The position numbers and the translations under genes are program-made. Source: Gammaproteobacteria bacterium (GTDB lineage: Bacteria; Pseudomonadota; Gammaproteobacteria; Xanthomonadales; Wenzhouxiangellaceae). From it: a stretch of DNA of 64,000 nucleotides. Positions 45,415 through 53,685 of this stretch are shown here, piece after piece. The stretch lies in contig JAJFKX010000049.1 of the NCBI GenBank assembly GCA_021772985.1, forward strand, positions 186,001 to 250,000, read 5' to 3'. The number at the start of each line of letters is the position of its first letter. The stretch's first letter is position 1. The notes beneath the pieces are model-generated. The model saw only the letters and a program-made list of their open reading frames with translations. It was not told where the DNA came from and did no database searches.

Positions 45415-45582
45415 CAAATCTCTCGACGAGAAGAAACGAGAAATGTTAAAGCGCTTTAATCCTAACTTTTAACTGTCTGGTTCGGGCAGTTTATAGTCTT
45501 TGCTAAAATTGATTTTTCATATCACCACGATCATACCTAAAGTGGGCGTTTTCAACCGAACCTGCCTGCTTGAAACTTCACT

Positions 45583-46662
45583 GTGGATAAGCTGATGAAA
45601 CGGTTTTTTATTATTTTTCTGAGTGCTGCATTGCTTTATGGCTTTGTTGGGTCTGAAGTTGCCAGGTCAAATGTAAGTTATCCAAATTATGAGAATATTT
45701 ATGTCAATGACTATGCAGGTATTTTAGGCAATGAAAGCAAAGATGAGCTTTATCAATATTTGCAGCAAGTAGGTGATAATAATGGGCCACAGATAATACT
45801 CGTTATCATTCAAAGCTTAGGTGATTATGGTGCAGGCCCTTCAATTGAGCCTTTTGCTACCGGTTTGTTTAACCACTGGGGAGTTGGCCATGCTGTTGAA
45901 AATGATGGCGTTTTAATTCTTGTTTCAGTGTCTGATCGAAAAATGAGAATTGAATTAGGCTCAGGTTACTCACGTAACCGGGATAATGAAATGAAGAGCA
46001 TTATCGATAATTCCTTTATCCCGTATTTTAATCAAGATGAATATCAAAAGGGGATTAGAATTGGAACAATAGAAATCATTCATGCTGTCACTGGGGAATA
46101 CCCTGGTGCGATAGACAGCAGTTTATTTGCCAGAGCCAAGTTCAAAGTTTTAAGACTGATAGATCAGCTGGGTGCATGGGTTATGGCAATCATTGCACCA
46201 ATTTTCCTGGGTATTTTTGCATTGGTTCGCAAGCTTTGGCGTCTGCGGCCGCGTTCCTGTGGTGTCTGCCAAAATAAAATGGTGATGATGGGTGAGACGG
46301 CAGATGATGTGCACCTTGATGGTGGGCAGCGTCTTGAGGAATACCTTAAATCCGTGGATTATGATGTTTGGCAGTGCACGATGTGCAGCCGAATCGATAT
46401 TAATCGATATAGAGGGCTGTTTAGTTCATATCAAACATGCAAGGCCTGTAACTATCGAACCTTAGGTGCAGATACAACGGTAATCACAGCAGCTACTACC
46501 AGTTCTCAAGGAAGGAAAAGAATAGATTACTTTTGCGAAAACTGTCATTTCACAGGTACTGAGACACGTTCGATTCCTCGACTCAGTAAGTCATCAGGTA
46601 GTAGCAGCAGTAGTTTTGGCGGCGGCAGTTCGAGCGGTGGCGGAGCAAGTGGGAGTTGGTAG
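45583..46662 (+). CDS. TPM-domain (YgcG-like) membrane protein
   Basis: 359 residues, start GTG at 45583 or ATG at 45595. Signal peptide, then a TPM domain (about 40-170: VNDYAGILGNESKDEL, NDGVLILVSVSDRKMRIELGSGY), one membrane segment (about 190-210), a cytoplasmic region with CxxC pairs (CGVCQNK, CTMC, CKACNY, CENC), and a Ser/Gly-rich tail (SSFGGGSSSGGGASGSW) characteristic of this family. Function unclear; related proteins act in photosystem or envelope quality control. Confidence 0.85.
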   Translation: MDKLMKRFFIIFLSAALLYGFVGSEVARSNVSYPNYENIYVNDYAGILGNESKDELYQYLQQVGDNNGPQIILVIIQSLGDYGAGPSIEPFATGLFNHWGVGHAVENDGVLILVSVSDRKMRIELGSGYSRNRDNEMKSIIDNSFIPYFNQDEYQKGIRIGTIEIIHAVTGEYPGAIDSSLFARAKFKVLRLIDQLGAWVMAIIAPIFLGIFALVRKLWRLRPRSCGVCQNKMVMMGETADDVHLDGGQRLEEYLKSVDYDVWQCTMCSRIDINRYRGLFSSYQTCKACNYRTLGADTTVITAATTSSQGRKRIDYFCENCHFTGTETRSIPRLSKSSGSSSSSFGGGSSSGGGASGSW

Positions 46663-47000
46663 TGGCTGGTGATAACTCGTTATAGACAAATCGTAGCGAG
46701 ATTGGAGATATTTAAATGGCTGCTTGGGGCAATTGATAGCCAGGCTATCACTAAAACCCTCTAGACAGCCGCCTCATAAGGCTTAACCAAAACCTTCCGA
46801 ATACTGCTATCCCCACATCAGCCACCGTAAACACCCGATCCTTAATCCACAAACCACCTTTGTCAGCGGGTCACGATACCCACACCTTGTAAAGTCCTAA
46901 AAGTATACCCGCGAAGGATTAAGACAAGCCAAACGCCACAAAGCCAACACGCCTGCTTAATACCTAACCCGGCATTTATCGACTACTGAGAGAGAAAACA
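46663..47000. other. Gene-free region before the PadR operon
   Basis: No credible gene. A perfect 15-base palindrome GATAGCC-A-GGCTATC lies at 46735-46749. The 46770-46980 stretch is C/A-rich on this strand and might be a decayed insertion, but I could not identify a protein remnant in any frame. Confidence 0.4.
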
Positions 47001-47001
47001 C

Positions 47002-47031
47002 TTGACATCCCAATACTGTATGCCATACAGT
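47002..47031 (+). promoter_or_regulatory. Promoter of padR-HAAS operon
   Basis: Perfect -35 TTGACA at 47002-47007 and TACAGT at 47026-47031 with an 18-bp spacer. The -10 hexamer is inside the first palindromic operator, so regulator binding would block transcription. Confidence 0.6.
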
Positions 47032-47033
47032 AT
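47013..47033. promoter_or_regulatory. PadR operator 1 (perfect palindrome)
   Basis: ATACTGTATG, a central C, then CATACAGTAT: 10-base arms without mismatch. It overlaps the -10 region and lies 45 bp ahead of the PadR start. Confidence 0.75.
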
Positions 47034-47041
47034 ATGTCAAA

Positions 47042-47060
47042 TACTATGTGCCACACAGTA
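47042..47060. promoter_or_regulatory. PadR operator 2 (imperfect palindrome)
   Basis: TACTATGTG-C-CACACAGTA, one mismatched pair, with the same layout as operator 1 and its centre 28 bp away. It lies just upstream of the ATG at 47078. Confidence 0.65.
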
Positions 47061-47077
47061 AAAGCAGAGCGCAGATT

Positions 47078-47407
47078 ATGACAGATAGCGAACACTACAA
47101 AAAATTGAAGCTCGAACTCCGGCGCGGCGTGCTTATTCTGGCGGTGCTGGCCGAGTTGCGGGAAGAGCACTACTGCTACTCACTACGGAAAAACCTGGCG
47201 GCCAAGGGTATGGAGATTGATGAGGGCACGCTTTATCCATTGGTTCGACGGTTGGAAAAACAGGGCCTGCTCGAGAGTGAGTGGCGTGAAGAAAGCAATC
47301 GAAAGAAGCGCTTTTACCAATTATCCGAAGTGGGTAAGTCAACACTCAGGCAATTGAGCGAAGACTGGCAGCAAGTTGAAACCACACTGAACAACATTTT
47401 GAAATGA
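47078..47407 (+). CDS. PadR-family transcriptional regulator
   Basis: 109 residues from the ATG at 47078. Winged helix with the family signature: LRRGVLILAVLAEL, DEGTLYPLVRRLEKQGLLESEW, KKRFYQLSEVGKSTL. It probably represses its own operon through the two palindromes upstream. The next gene, 27 bp away, encodes a HAAS-domain membrane protein, a pairing widely seen with PadR regulators. Confidence 0.92.
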   Translation: MTDSEHYKKLKLELRRGVLILAVLAELREEHYCYSLRKNLAAKGMEIDEGTLYPLVRRLEKQGLLESEWREESNRKKRFYQLSEVGKSTLRQLSEDWQQVETTLNNILK

Positions 47408-47434
47408 ACACATGAGTGATTCACGGGAACTGAT

Positions 47435-48385
47435 ATGAAAATGATTCAAAATTATCTAGATAACCTCGAAAGCTATTTACCGGATGAGCTGAAACAGGAC
47501 GTTCGAGACGAGCTTGAAGCATCTATCATGAGCCAGGTGGAAGATAGTCAGGAAGCGCTGGGCCGGGAGTTGAACCTTGAGGAAACTGAAGCGCTGTTAA
47601 GAAAACTTGGCCACCCGATGCGTGTCGCATCGGCTTACCTGCCCAAGCAACAGCTGATCGGACCGAATTTTTTTCCTGCCTATAAGAAAGCCTTGAAAAT
47701 AGCCTTGATGATAATGGTCGTCGTCATCGTGCTGATTTCACTGCTCGGGGTCTTATCTGGCCAATCACTTATCGACACTGTCATCGACACATTGGCTAAT
47801 GTGGCCGACAAGGGCTTATATGTGTTTGCGATTGTGACCCTCATTTTTTACCTGATGGAGTATTGCGACACCAACCTCAATGAAATCTATGCCTGGTCAC
47901 CCAAAGACCTGAAATCGAAATCGAAGCGTTTGGCTTTAAGCCGCATAGAAACCGGGTTTGAGATCATTATTACCGTTATATTTATGGCCTGGTGGAACGA
48001 TATCCCTAGCTGGCCTGCGCAGGCATTGATCGATGTCCAACCCGTCAGCGTATCATTAAGCCCTGAATGGCAAGCCGTTTTCTGGAGTGTCAACGTGATT
48101 GTCGGCCTGAGTCTTGCCCTTGCACTTTATAACTTCGTGGTGGCCAGCTGGAGTCGGTTCAGCCTTGCTGCGGAAATCATTCTGTCGCTGGCAACACTGG
48201 TGATTATCAGTCAGATAGGGCGATTTGATCAGCTGCTTATCCTCCACTCACCAGTCAATGAAAACGCTGGTTGGGAACGGATCGTCGATCATCTGGATTA
48301 TGCGGTTTATTCAATTCTGGCCATCATAGCTGTGGTTTGTGTGTTCGAAATTATTTCCAATTTTCGGAAAATTAGCAGTATATAA
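47435..48385 (+). CDS. HAAS-domain membrane protein
   Basis: 316 residues. The N-terminal HAAS domain (about 1-75) reads YLDNLESYLPDELKQDVRDEL, then NLEETEALLRKLGHPMRVASAY. Five or so membrane segments follow (about 88-110, 125-145, 170-190, 210-235, 245-262, 285-305). HAAS domains pair with PadR regulators and sense envelope or antimicrobial stress in some bacteria; the signal here is unknown. Confidence 0.82.
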   Translation: MKMIQNYLDNLESYLPDELKQDVRDELEASIMSQVEDSQEALGRELNLEETEALLRKLGHPMRVASAYLPKQQLIGPNFFPAYKKALKIALMIMVVVIVLISLLGVLSGQSLIDTVIDTLANVADKGLYVFAIVTLIFYLMEYCDTNLNEIYAWSPKDLKSKSKRLALSRIETGFEIIITVIFMAWWNDIPSWPAQALIDVQPVSVSLSPEWQAVFWSVNVIVGLSLALALYNFVVASWSRFSLAAEIILSLATLVIISQIGRFDQLLILHSPVNENAGWERIVDHLDYAVYSILAIIAVVCVFEIISNFRKISSI

Positions 48386-48419
48386 AATGGCCATAGGTCG
48401 GTTGTTAACAGAATGGAAA

Positions 48420-48445
48420 ATAATGAGCCTGACCGGGCTCATTAT
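48420..48445. terminator. Hairpin after HAAS gene
   Basis: 10-bp perfect stem ATAATGAGCC/GGCTCATTAT with a 6-nt loop, 34 bp after the stop. T-run is on the opposite strand side, so it may serve the minus strand as well. Confidence 0.6.
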
Positions 48446-48471
48446 CTTGGGGAAAATATTAACGTATTAAA

Positions 48472-48905
48472 TGGTTGCTTAGGGCAAATAACTGACAAAC
48501 AAATAAGCATCATTTATATCAAAGACGCCAGCTTAATATTCAGAATTAAATAAAACACGACCGGCAAAACCGAATACCGGCCGAGTTTCAGACATACCTA
48601 TCAAGTAATATCATCAATCGGCGGCAACCGCCGGGTAATGTTGCTGTCATCCAAATCTTCAAGATCCAGTCTGGTGATACGCCTACCCGATATGCTGTCT
48701 CCAATGGTTCCAATGCCTATCAGAGCATCGACATCATCATCCTGATCGGTTTGGTTCGGCCTTATTAAGGCAAATAATGCCGCCATGCGGTTAATGGCCT
48801 GATTATCAAAGCTGTCTTGAAGCGGAGGTTCAAATGCGCTTTTGATTTCCAGGAAAGCAGTCTGGTTGTCATCGTCTGCTAACTGGGAAACATCATATTT
48901 CAGTG
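48472..48905 (-). pseudogene. Broken 3' copy of the 457-residue orphan gene
   Basis: Near-duplicate of the 3' end and downstream flank of the gene at 50144-51517 (matching about 50013-50449). It retains about the last 100 codons in frame (KYDVSQLADDDNQTAFLEIK matches EYDVSQLASDDDQTAFLEIK), with one extra Asp codon, but lacks the first ~355 codons. The downstream terminator hairpin is also present but mismatched. Only a 61-codon frame with a start remains (48601-48786). Most likely a non-functional partial duplication. Confidence 0.8.
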
Positions 48906-49407
48906 AAAAATCAGGACAGGCATATTACTTGGATTATGTCCTACATGACAACTGCTGATTTACTGACGCCTAACTGATAACCGTTGGATTACGCTGACTT
49001 CAGTATTTTCTAGACCACCCTATGACTGTTGCCCATTCATCACTCGTCTCTATCGCTGCAACACCCCATAACCACGTAATTGGCCGCTGTGTGAGGCGGT
49101 TGTTTTTGTCTAGATATAGGACTCAATGACTCAAAGCTGACTCTATAGTTACGGATTGATCGAGCAGGTCCCATCAAGGTCAGATGCCAGCATCATAATC
49201 AGATCCAATGTATATATGCAGTAGGATCTAATAGTCTGTCAATAACTTAGCAAAACGGAGGAGACTATATATGGCTTGATTTTCCGCTATTGTAAATTCA
49301 TAACTGAGGAGTATACTTAAATTGTGGCTTTAAGCTATGGATAAGCGGAAACCATATTCGTTGGTAGGAGCATCTACCTTTAGTTTATTTTATCTGAAAA
49401 GGAATTT
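48906..49407. other. Gene-free spacer
   Basis: About 500 bp of AT-rich sequence with no reading frame of note, between the truncated copy and the small exported protein gene. AAAAGGAATTT at its right end is the ribosome site of that gene. Confidence 0.4.
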
Positions 49408-49749
49408 ATGATGAAGAAACTTATACTGCTATTTATTTTATTGACACTATCAATTTCAAGTCTAAGCTTCGCAACTGAACCCTCTAACAGCACTTTAGCG
49501 GCTGCCGATCTTGCTAATGAGGCTTTTATCAGCTTGATTTTTGACAAAGTGCATTCTGATGAATATACCTCAGCCACTGATATTGTAAGCAGTAGTCTGC
49601 ACGAATCCGGCATAACACCCATCCTTAGAGTTAGCTGTTCTTCTAGAGATGGTTCAGTGGACTGCTTTTGTGCTGCGGGCCAATTTTGTAGACGCACTGA
49701 AACTGATTGTGAATGTGTTGACGGCGGTATCCAATCAATTGAGCAATAA
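49408..49749 (+). CDS. Small exported Cys-rich protein
   Basis: 113 residues; AAAAGGAA lies just upstream. A clear signal peptide (KKLILLFILLTLSISSLSFA) is followed by a 90-residue mature protein whose last third has six cysteines (VSCSSRDGSVDCFCAAGQFC, then DCECVDGG), likely disulfide-bonded after export. No family recognised. It lies between the truncated and full copies of an orphan gene on the opposite strand. Could be a secreted effector, a bacteriocin-like peptide or a structural protein; no evidence decides. Confidence 0.6.
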   Translation: MMKKLILLFILLTLSISSLSFATEPSNSTLAAADLANEAFISLIFDKVHSDEYTSATDIVSSSLHESGITPILRVSCSSRDGSVDCFCAAGQFCRRTETDCECVDGGIQSIEQ

Positions 49750-50143
49750 ACCTGCAGGGTGAATTGACAACACTATAAGCTACCCACTTGATAGTGGGTG
49801 GCCATAAGGCAGATTTGCCAAAGGCCTAAGCTGTTTTTAGGTTAACCGCAAGCATATTTATCGAAAATTGGGGTCAGCTATTAACGGCCCTCTGTCAACA
49901 AACAACATTTTTTTCGGCCTTTAGCTATACCCATTGATCTGTAACTGAGTCAATCAAGGTAGTGCGCATTTATGCAAAAGCCTCAAATGCATTGTATTTT
50001 GCCTATCTGGACAATGCCTGCTAAGGTCAAATAATTGACATATAAATCAGCATCATTGATATCAAAGGTGCCAGTTTAAAATTCAGGATTAATTAAAACA
50101 CGACCGGTAAAAACCTAACACCGGTCGTGTTTAGACATATTTA
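49750..50143. other. Gene-free spacer with terminators
   Basis: Holds a hairpin ACCCACT/AGTGGGT (49782-49799), possibly ending the small gene, and from about 50013 the flank shared with the truncated copy, including the terminator at 50096-50132. Confidence 0.45.
50096..50132 (-). terminator. Intrinsic terminator of the 457-residue orphan gene
   Basis: 13-bp perfect stem (AAACACGACCGGT / ACCGGTCGTGTTT) with an 11-nt loop, followed on the minus strand by TTTTAATTAATCC. Sits 12 bp after the orphan gene stop. Confidence 0.85.
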
Positions 50144-51517
50144 TCAAGTATTACCATCAATCGGCGGCAGCCGTCGGGTGATGAAGCTGTCATCCAAATC
50201 TTCAAGATCCAGTCTGGTGATACGCCTACCCGATATGCTGTCTCCAATGGTTCCAATGCCTATCAGAGCATCGACATCATCCTGATCGGTTTGGTTCGGC
50301 CTTATTAAGGCAAATAATGCCGCCATGCGGTTAATGGCCTGATTATCAAAGCTGTCTTGAAGCGGAGGTTCAAATGCGCTTTTGATTTCCAGGAAAGCAG
50401 TCTGATCATCATCGCTTGCTAACTGGGAAACATCATATTCCAGGGTGCGCAACTGGCTTTCCGCTGTGCGGTATTCGGTGGTGGCCGAGCCGGAACGGGT
50501 CAGGCAGGCGAGCAGGGTTTTTCTGAGTGCTTCGGTCAAAAACACCAAAAATTTCTCGTTGACTTCCAAAGCCCGCAATTGCACTTCAACATCAGTTCTA
50601 TCGCCGGAATTTCGCGCCTCCTGTAAAGCTTTTCGAATATCCTGCATAATTTTCTGGACTTCCCGGATTTTTTTGCGGATGACTTTGGTACGTAATTGCA
50701 ATTGTTTTTTGTTGAAGTAGGTCAGACGAGTATTGGAATCAATTTCCGGTTCATCAGAATCGTCTTTGGGGGTTTCATCCCAGGAAAACCCGCCTTTGGC
50801 ATGAACACCGGTGCGGATACGTTTGGAAACTGCGCTGAGATTAACCCCCACACCCACCTTAGGCGGAACACCCATAACCTGTATTGCAAATCCATCACTC
50901 AACCAGTCAAGAATGGCCTGCATTGCATCTTTTAATGGCGTCGGGTCTGGGCAACCCAGTTCTTCAAGGCATTTCAATACATCCCGCATGTAAATTCGCC
51001 ATAAGTCACGGATTGCTGGAATTAATTCCTGGATCACACCATCTGTGCCTTCTGGTACGGGCTTGCCTTTGTATTTGGCATCAAATTTATCGGCAACTTT
51101 CTCGTAACCGTTGCGGTATTTGCTTAATGCCCGCTGCAGGCATTTACGTGCCTTTTCCAATGCCTCTTTATCAGCCCCCAACAGCTCACATTCTTTTAAA
51201 ACGTCTTCCAATATGTCCAGAAAGTTGGCCAGTGCCTGTAAAATTTGTCGCCAAACTCTGGCGCTGCGTATCGGCCCGGTTTTGGTTTCAAAGGCTGCTT
51301 GAATGGCTGCCAAGCCCAGATAATTCCAAAGCGCCCAAGCGCCAATGATCAAGGTTACCGGACCGCCTTTAGCCAATATGCTGGCCACTTTGCTTCTTAA
51401 CAGCAATAAAACCTGGCCCAGAAACGGACCACTGAATTTTTCCAGAATCCGCTGTATCCGTTCCAAGTCTCCGGGCCGTTTCAAAATCTCTTCCACTACC
51501 GCTTCTGCAGTTGCCAT
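50144..51517 (-). CDS. Orphan helical protein, 457 residues
   Basis: No known family recognised. It starts MATAEAVVEEILKRPGD with TAAGGAG seven bases before the ATG. One hydrophobic segment (about 52-77, PVTLIIGAWALWNYLGLAAI) could be a membrane anchor or buried helix; there is no signal peptide. Residues about 85-240 are helical with scattered cysteines. A short middle part (VMGVPPKVGVGVNLSAVSK) looks beta. Residues about 265-350 are Lys/Gln/Glu-rich and likely coiled coil. The tail (DLEDLDDSFITRRLPPIDGN) is acidic. A decayed second copy of its 3' end lies 1.5 kb away at 48472-48905. Function unknown. Confidence 0.65.
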   Translation of the reverse strand: MATAEAVVEEILKRPGDLERIQRILEKFSGPFLGQVLLLLRSKVASILAKGGPVTLIIGAWALWNYLGLAAIQAAFETKTGPIRSARVWRQILQALANFLDILEDVLKECELLGADKEALEKARKCLQRALSKYRNGYEKVADKFDAKYKGKPVPEGTDGVIQELIPAIRDLWRIYMRDVLKCLEELGCPDPTPLKDAMQAILDWLSDGFAIQVMGVPPKVGVGVNLSAVSKRIRTGVHAKGGFSWDETPKDDSDEPEIDSNTRLTYFNKKQLQLRTKVIRKKIREVQKIMQDIRKALQEARNSGDRTDVEVQLRALEVNEKFLVFLTEALRKTLLACLTRSGSATTEYRTAESQLRTLEYDVSQLASDDDQTAFLEIKSAFEPPLQDSFDNQAINRMAALFALIRPNQTDQDDVDALIGIGTIGDSISGRRITRLDLEDLDDSFITRRLPPIDGNT

Positions 51518-51918
51518 AGGTTTGCTCCTTACCTGTTAAACAGGTGTGGTTAAGTGTCGGCATCAGCAGATAACGCTTGAGTGTCTGTAGGGAAAACCAC
51601 AATAGTAAGCGTTACTGAATGAATCTCCCCTGCAAAAGAATGATAAAAATTCCGCGTTGTTGTGATGCCCCGATTATTTATATTTCATCAACTAATACGG
51701 TTGACACTGAGATTAGGTTCGATTGTTTTTATATGGATTTGCCTGGCATAGCGCCTGGGGTTTAAATTGGGCTCAAAAGTAGTCTAATATAGCCGCTGGT
51801 TTTAGCACAGCCGCTTAATTAGAACGACATCAGGTCAACTGATGATCTGCAGAGCAGATTTTCCACAAACCAGGGAGGTGATAGCCAATTGGTCGAAAGC
51901 TTTTAGAGATATTCCATC
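51518..51918. promoter_or_regulatory. Divergent intergenic region
   Basis: 401 bp between two divergently transcribed orphan genes. Contains a near-palindrome ACCTGTTAAACAGGT at about 51532-51546 next to the leftward gene, a small hairpin ATCTGC/GCAGAT (51845-51859), and GGGAGGTG at 51873-51880. The last is followed by a five-codon frame (TTG at 51889, TAG at 51904) in register with the downstream gene. Regulation is therefore likely but undefined. Confidence 0.4.
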
Positions 51919-53538
51919 ATGCCTAATATTCCCTCCGTTATAACCAGGTCGGTTTTATTTTCCACCAGCCTGTTAATGCTATTAGTGTTGTATACCTTGC
52001 AGGTGCAGGCAGCCACTTTCACAGTCAATTCCATCGGTGATGATGTCGATATGAGCATCGATGGCACCTGCGATACCGGCATGCTGGTCGGTGGCCAGCC
52101 AGAATGTACCTTGCGTGCTGCAGTGCAGGAGGCCAATGCCACCCCGGTATTGGATGACATCGTTTTCAACATCACCGAAAATTGTGTAAACAATATCTGC
52201 ACCATCAATGTGACCACTGCAGCCGGTGGTTTTATTCCTGATATTCTCACCCCGGTCAACATAGATGGCTCAACTCAGCCCGGTAATGCGGCAGTGTGTA
52301 CCACTGATATCCCGGATCGGCCTGCATATCGCATTGTGGTGCATGGTGATGCGATAGATATTGGCCTGCGCCTGGAGCTGGGTTCGGATGGATCCAGCAT
52401 ACGTGGCTTGAATATGCGAAACTTTTTCAATGCTATTGCGATTGTGCGCAGCGACAACAACAGCATTGAGTGCAATTTTATCGGTAGCGACGAGAACGGC
52501 ACTTTGGCTGGCCCGGGTAATGTTCAGAATGGCATTATTCTGGGGTGCGACAGCAGCGGAAATGTTATTGGCGGAGCTTCGTTTGCCGATGGCAATTTAC
52601 TTTCTGCAAATGGGGTCGATGGGGTGCAGTTTTTTGCCGGTTTTGATTGTGCGCCGACTGCCGGTAATGTGCCCAGATTAAATTCAGTACTGGGCAATTT
52701 TATTGGCACACAGAAAGACGGTATCTCTGCGCTTGGAAATGTATTCGACGGCATCGCTTTTTTTGGAGGAGATGGCGCTGAAGATAATTTTGTTGGCGTA
52801 TTGCAAAACGGGGTGACCATTAATGGTAATGTTATTGGTGCCAACGGTGCAGCCGGTATTTTTATTGACAGCCAGGAAGGCAACTCCAATGGCACGGATA
52901 ACACCTTGATTATGGGTAATTACCTTGGCACTGATCGTACTGGAACAGTTGACCTGGGTAATGCATTTGGTGGTGTGGACATTTTTACCGGCACCAACAA
53001 TATCATCGGCGGTACATTACCTGGGGCAACCAATATTTTCGCTTTCAATAGCGAAGGTGTATTCATTTCTGATCCGGTGGCGTTCGGCAACCGTATACAG
53101 CGCAATAATATGTATCAAAATACCGGCTTGGGAATTGACCTGGTTATCAGCGGAGAAGACCCGGATGGGCAGAATGCGAATGACCCGGATGATTCAGATA
53201 CCGGTGCCAACGGGTTGCAAAATTTTCCGGAAATTACCAGTGCGACACAGGATGCTTCGATGGTAACCATTAATTATTCAGTCCCTTCGGTAGATTTGCC
53301 ATTGAGCATAGAGTTTTATCAAGCCGATTTGGATAATCAGGAAGGGCAGGGATTTATAACAGAAGATAGTTACACAACACCGGGAACAGCAATGGTTATT
53401 TTTCCGGATAGTATGATTGATCTGGATGCTGTTATTGTTGCAACCGCTACTGATGCCAATGGCAATACATCTGAGTTTTCCTCATCGGTGAACGTGGTTT
53501 TCCTGGATCTTTTGTTTAGAGATGGTTATGAGCAGTAA
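51919..53538 (+). CDS. Secreted CSLREA/parallel beta-helix protein
   Basis: 539 residues. Signal peptide ending LQVQA, then TFTVNSIGDDVDM and ECTLRAAVQEANA, the CSLREA-type N-terminal domain of exported proteins. The centre is full of repeated N-x-IG/GN-x-IG strands (NNSIECNFIGSDENGT, SGNVIGG, LGNFIGT) typical of a right-handed parallel beta-helix (pectin-lyase-like). The C-terminus LLFRDGYEQ fits the short F-x-D-G-[FY]-E tail of many gammaproteobacterial secreted proteins. The ATG has no close ribosome site; a strong one lies about 40 bp upstream before a tiny in-frame leader. Confidence 0.78.
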   Translation: MPNIPSVITRSVLFSTSLLMLLVLYTLQVQAATFTVNSIGDDVDMSIDGTCDTGMLVGGQPECTLRAAVQEANATPVLDDIVFNITENCVNNICTINVTTAAGGFIPDILTPVNIDGSTQPGNAAVCTTDIPDRPAYRIVVHGDAIDIGLRLELGSDGSSIRGLNMRNFFNAIAIVRSDNNSIECNFIGSDENGTLAGPGNVQNGIILGCDSSGNVIGGASFADGNLLSANGVDGVQFFAGFDCAPTAGNVPRLNSVLGNFIGTQKDGISALGNVFDGIAFFGGDGAEDNFVGVLQNGVTINGNVIGANGAAGIFIDSQEGNSNGTDNTLIMGNYLGTDRTGTVDLGNAFGGVDIFTGTNNIIGGTLPGATNIFAFNSEGVFISDPVAFGNRIQRNNMYQNTGLGIDLVISGEDPDGQNANDPDDSDTGANGLQNFPEITSATQDASMVTINYSVPSVDLPLSIEFYQADLDNQEGQGFITEDSYTTPGTAMVIFPDSMIDLDAVIVATATDANGNTSEFSSSVNVVFLDLLFRDGYEQ

Positions 53539-53685
53539 TGTCCGCAAGGCATCACTGCATTTGAACGAGCAATAATTATTTTGATTCCAGTGTTGAAACA
53601 CTGACACATCTGTCGCCTACATTTTCAACATAAATAAAAAAACGAGTGCCCGATTACAGGGCGTAACTTGTACTTGAGGGAAGAC

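Noticed and set aside
46770-46980. Decayed transposase
   Set aside because: Reading all frames by eye gave only short, stop-interrupted peptides without a recognisable motif.
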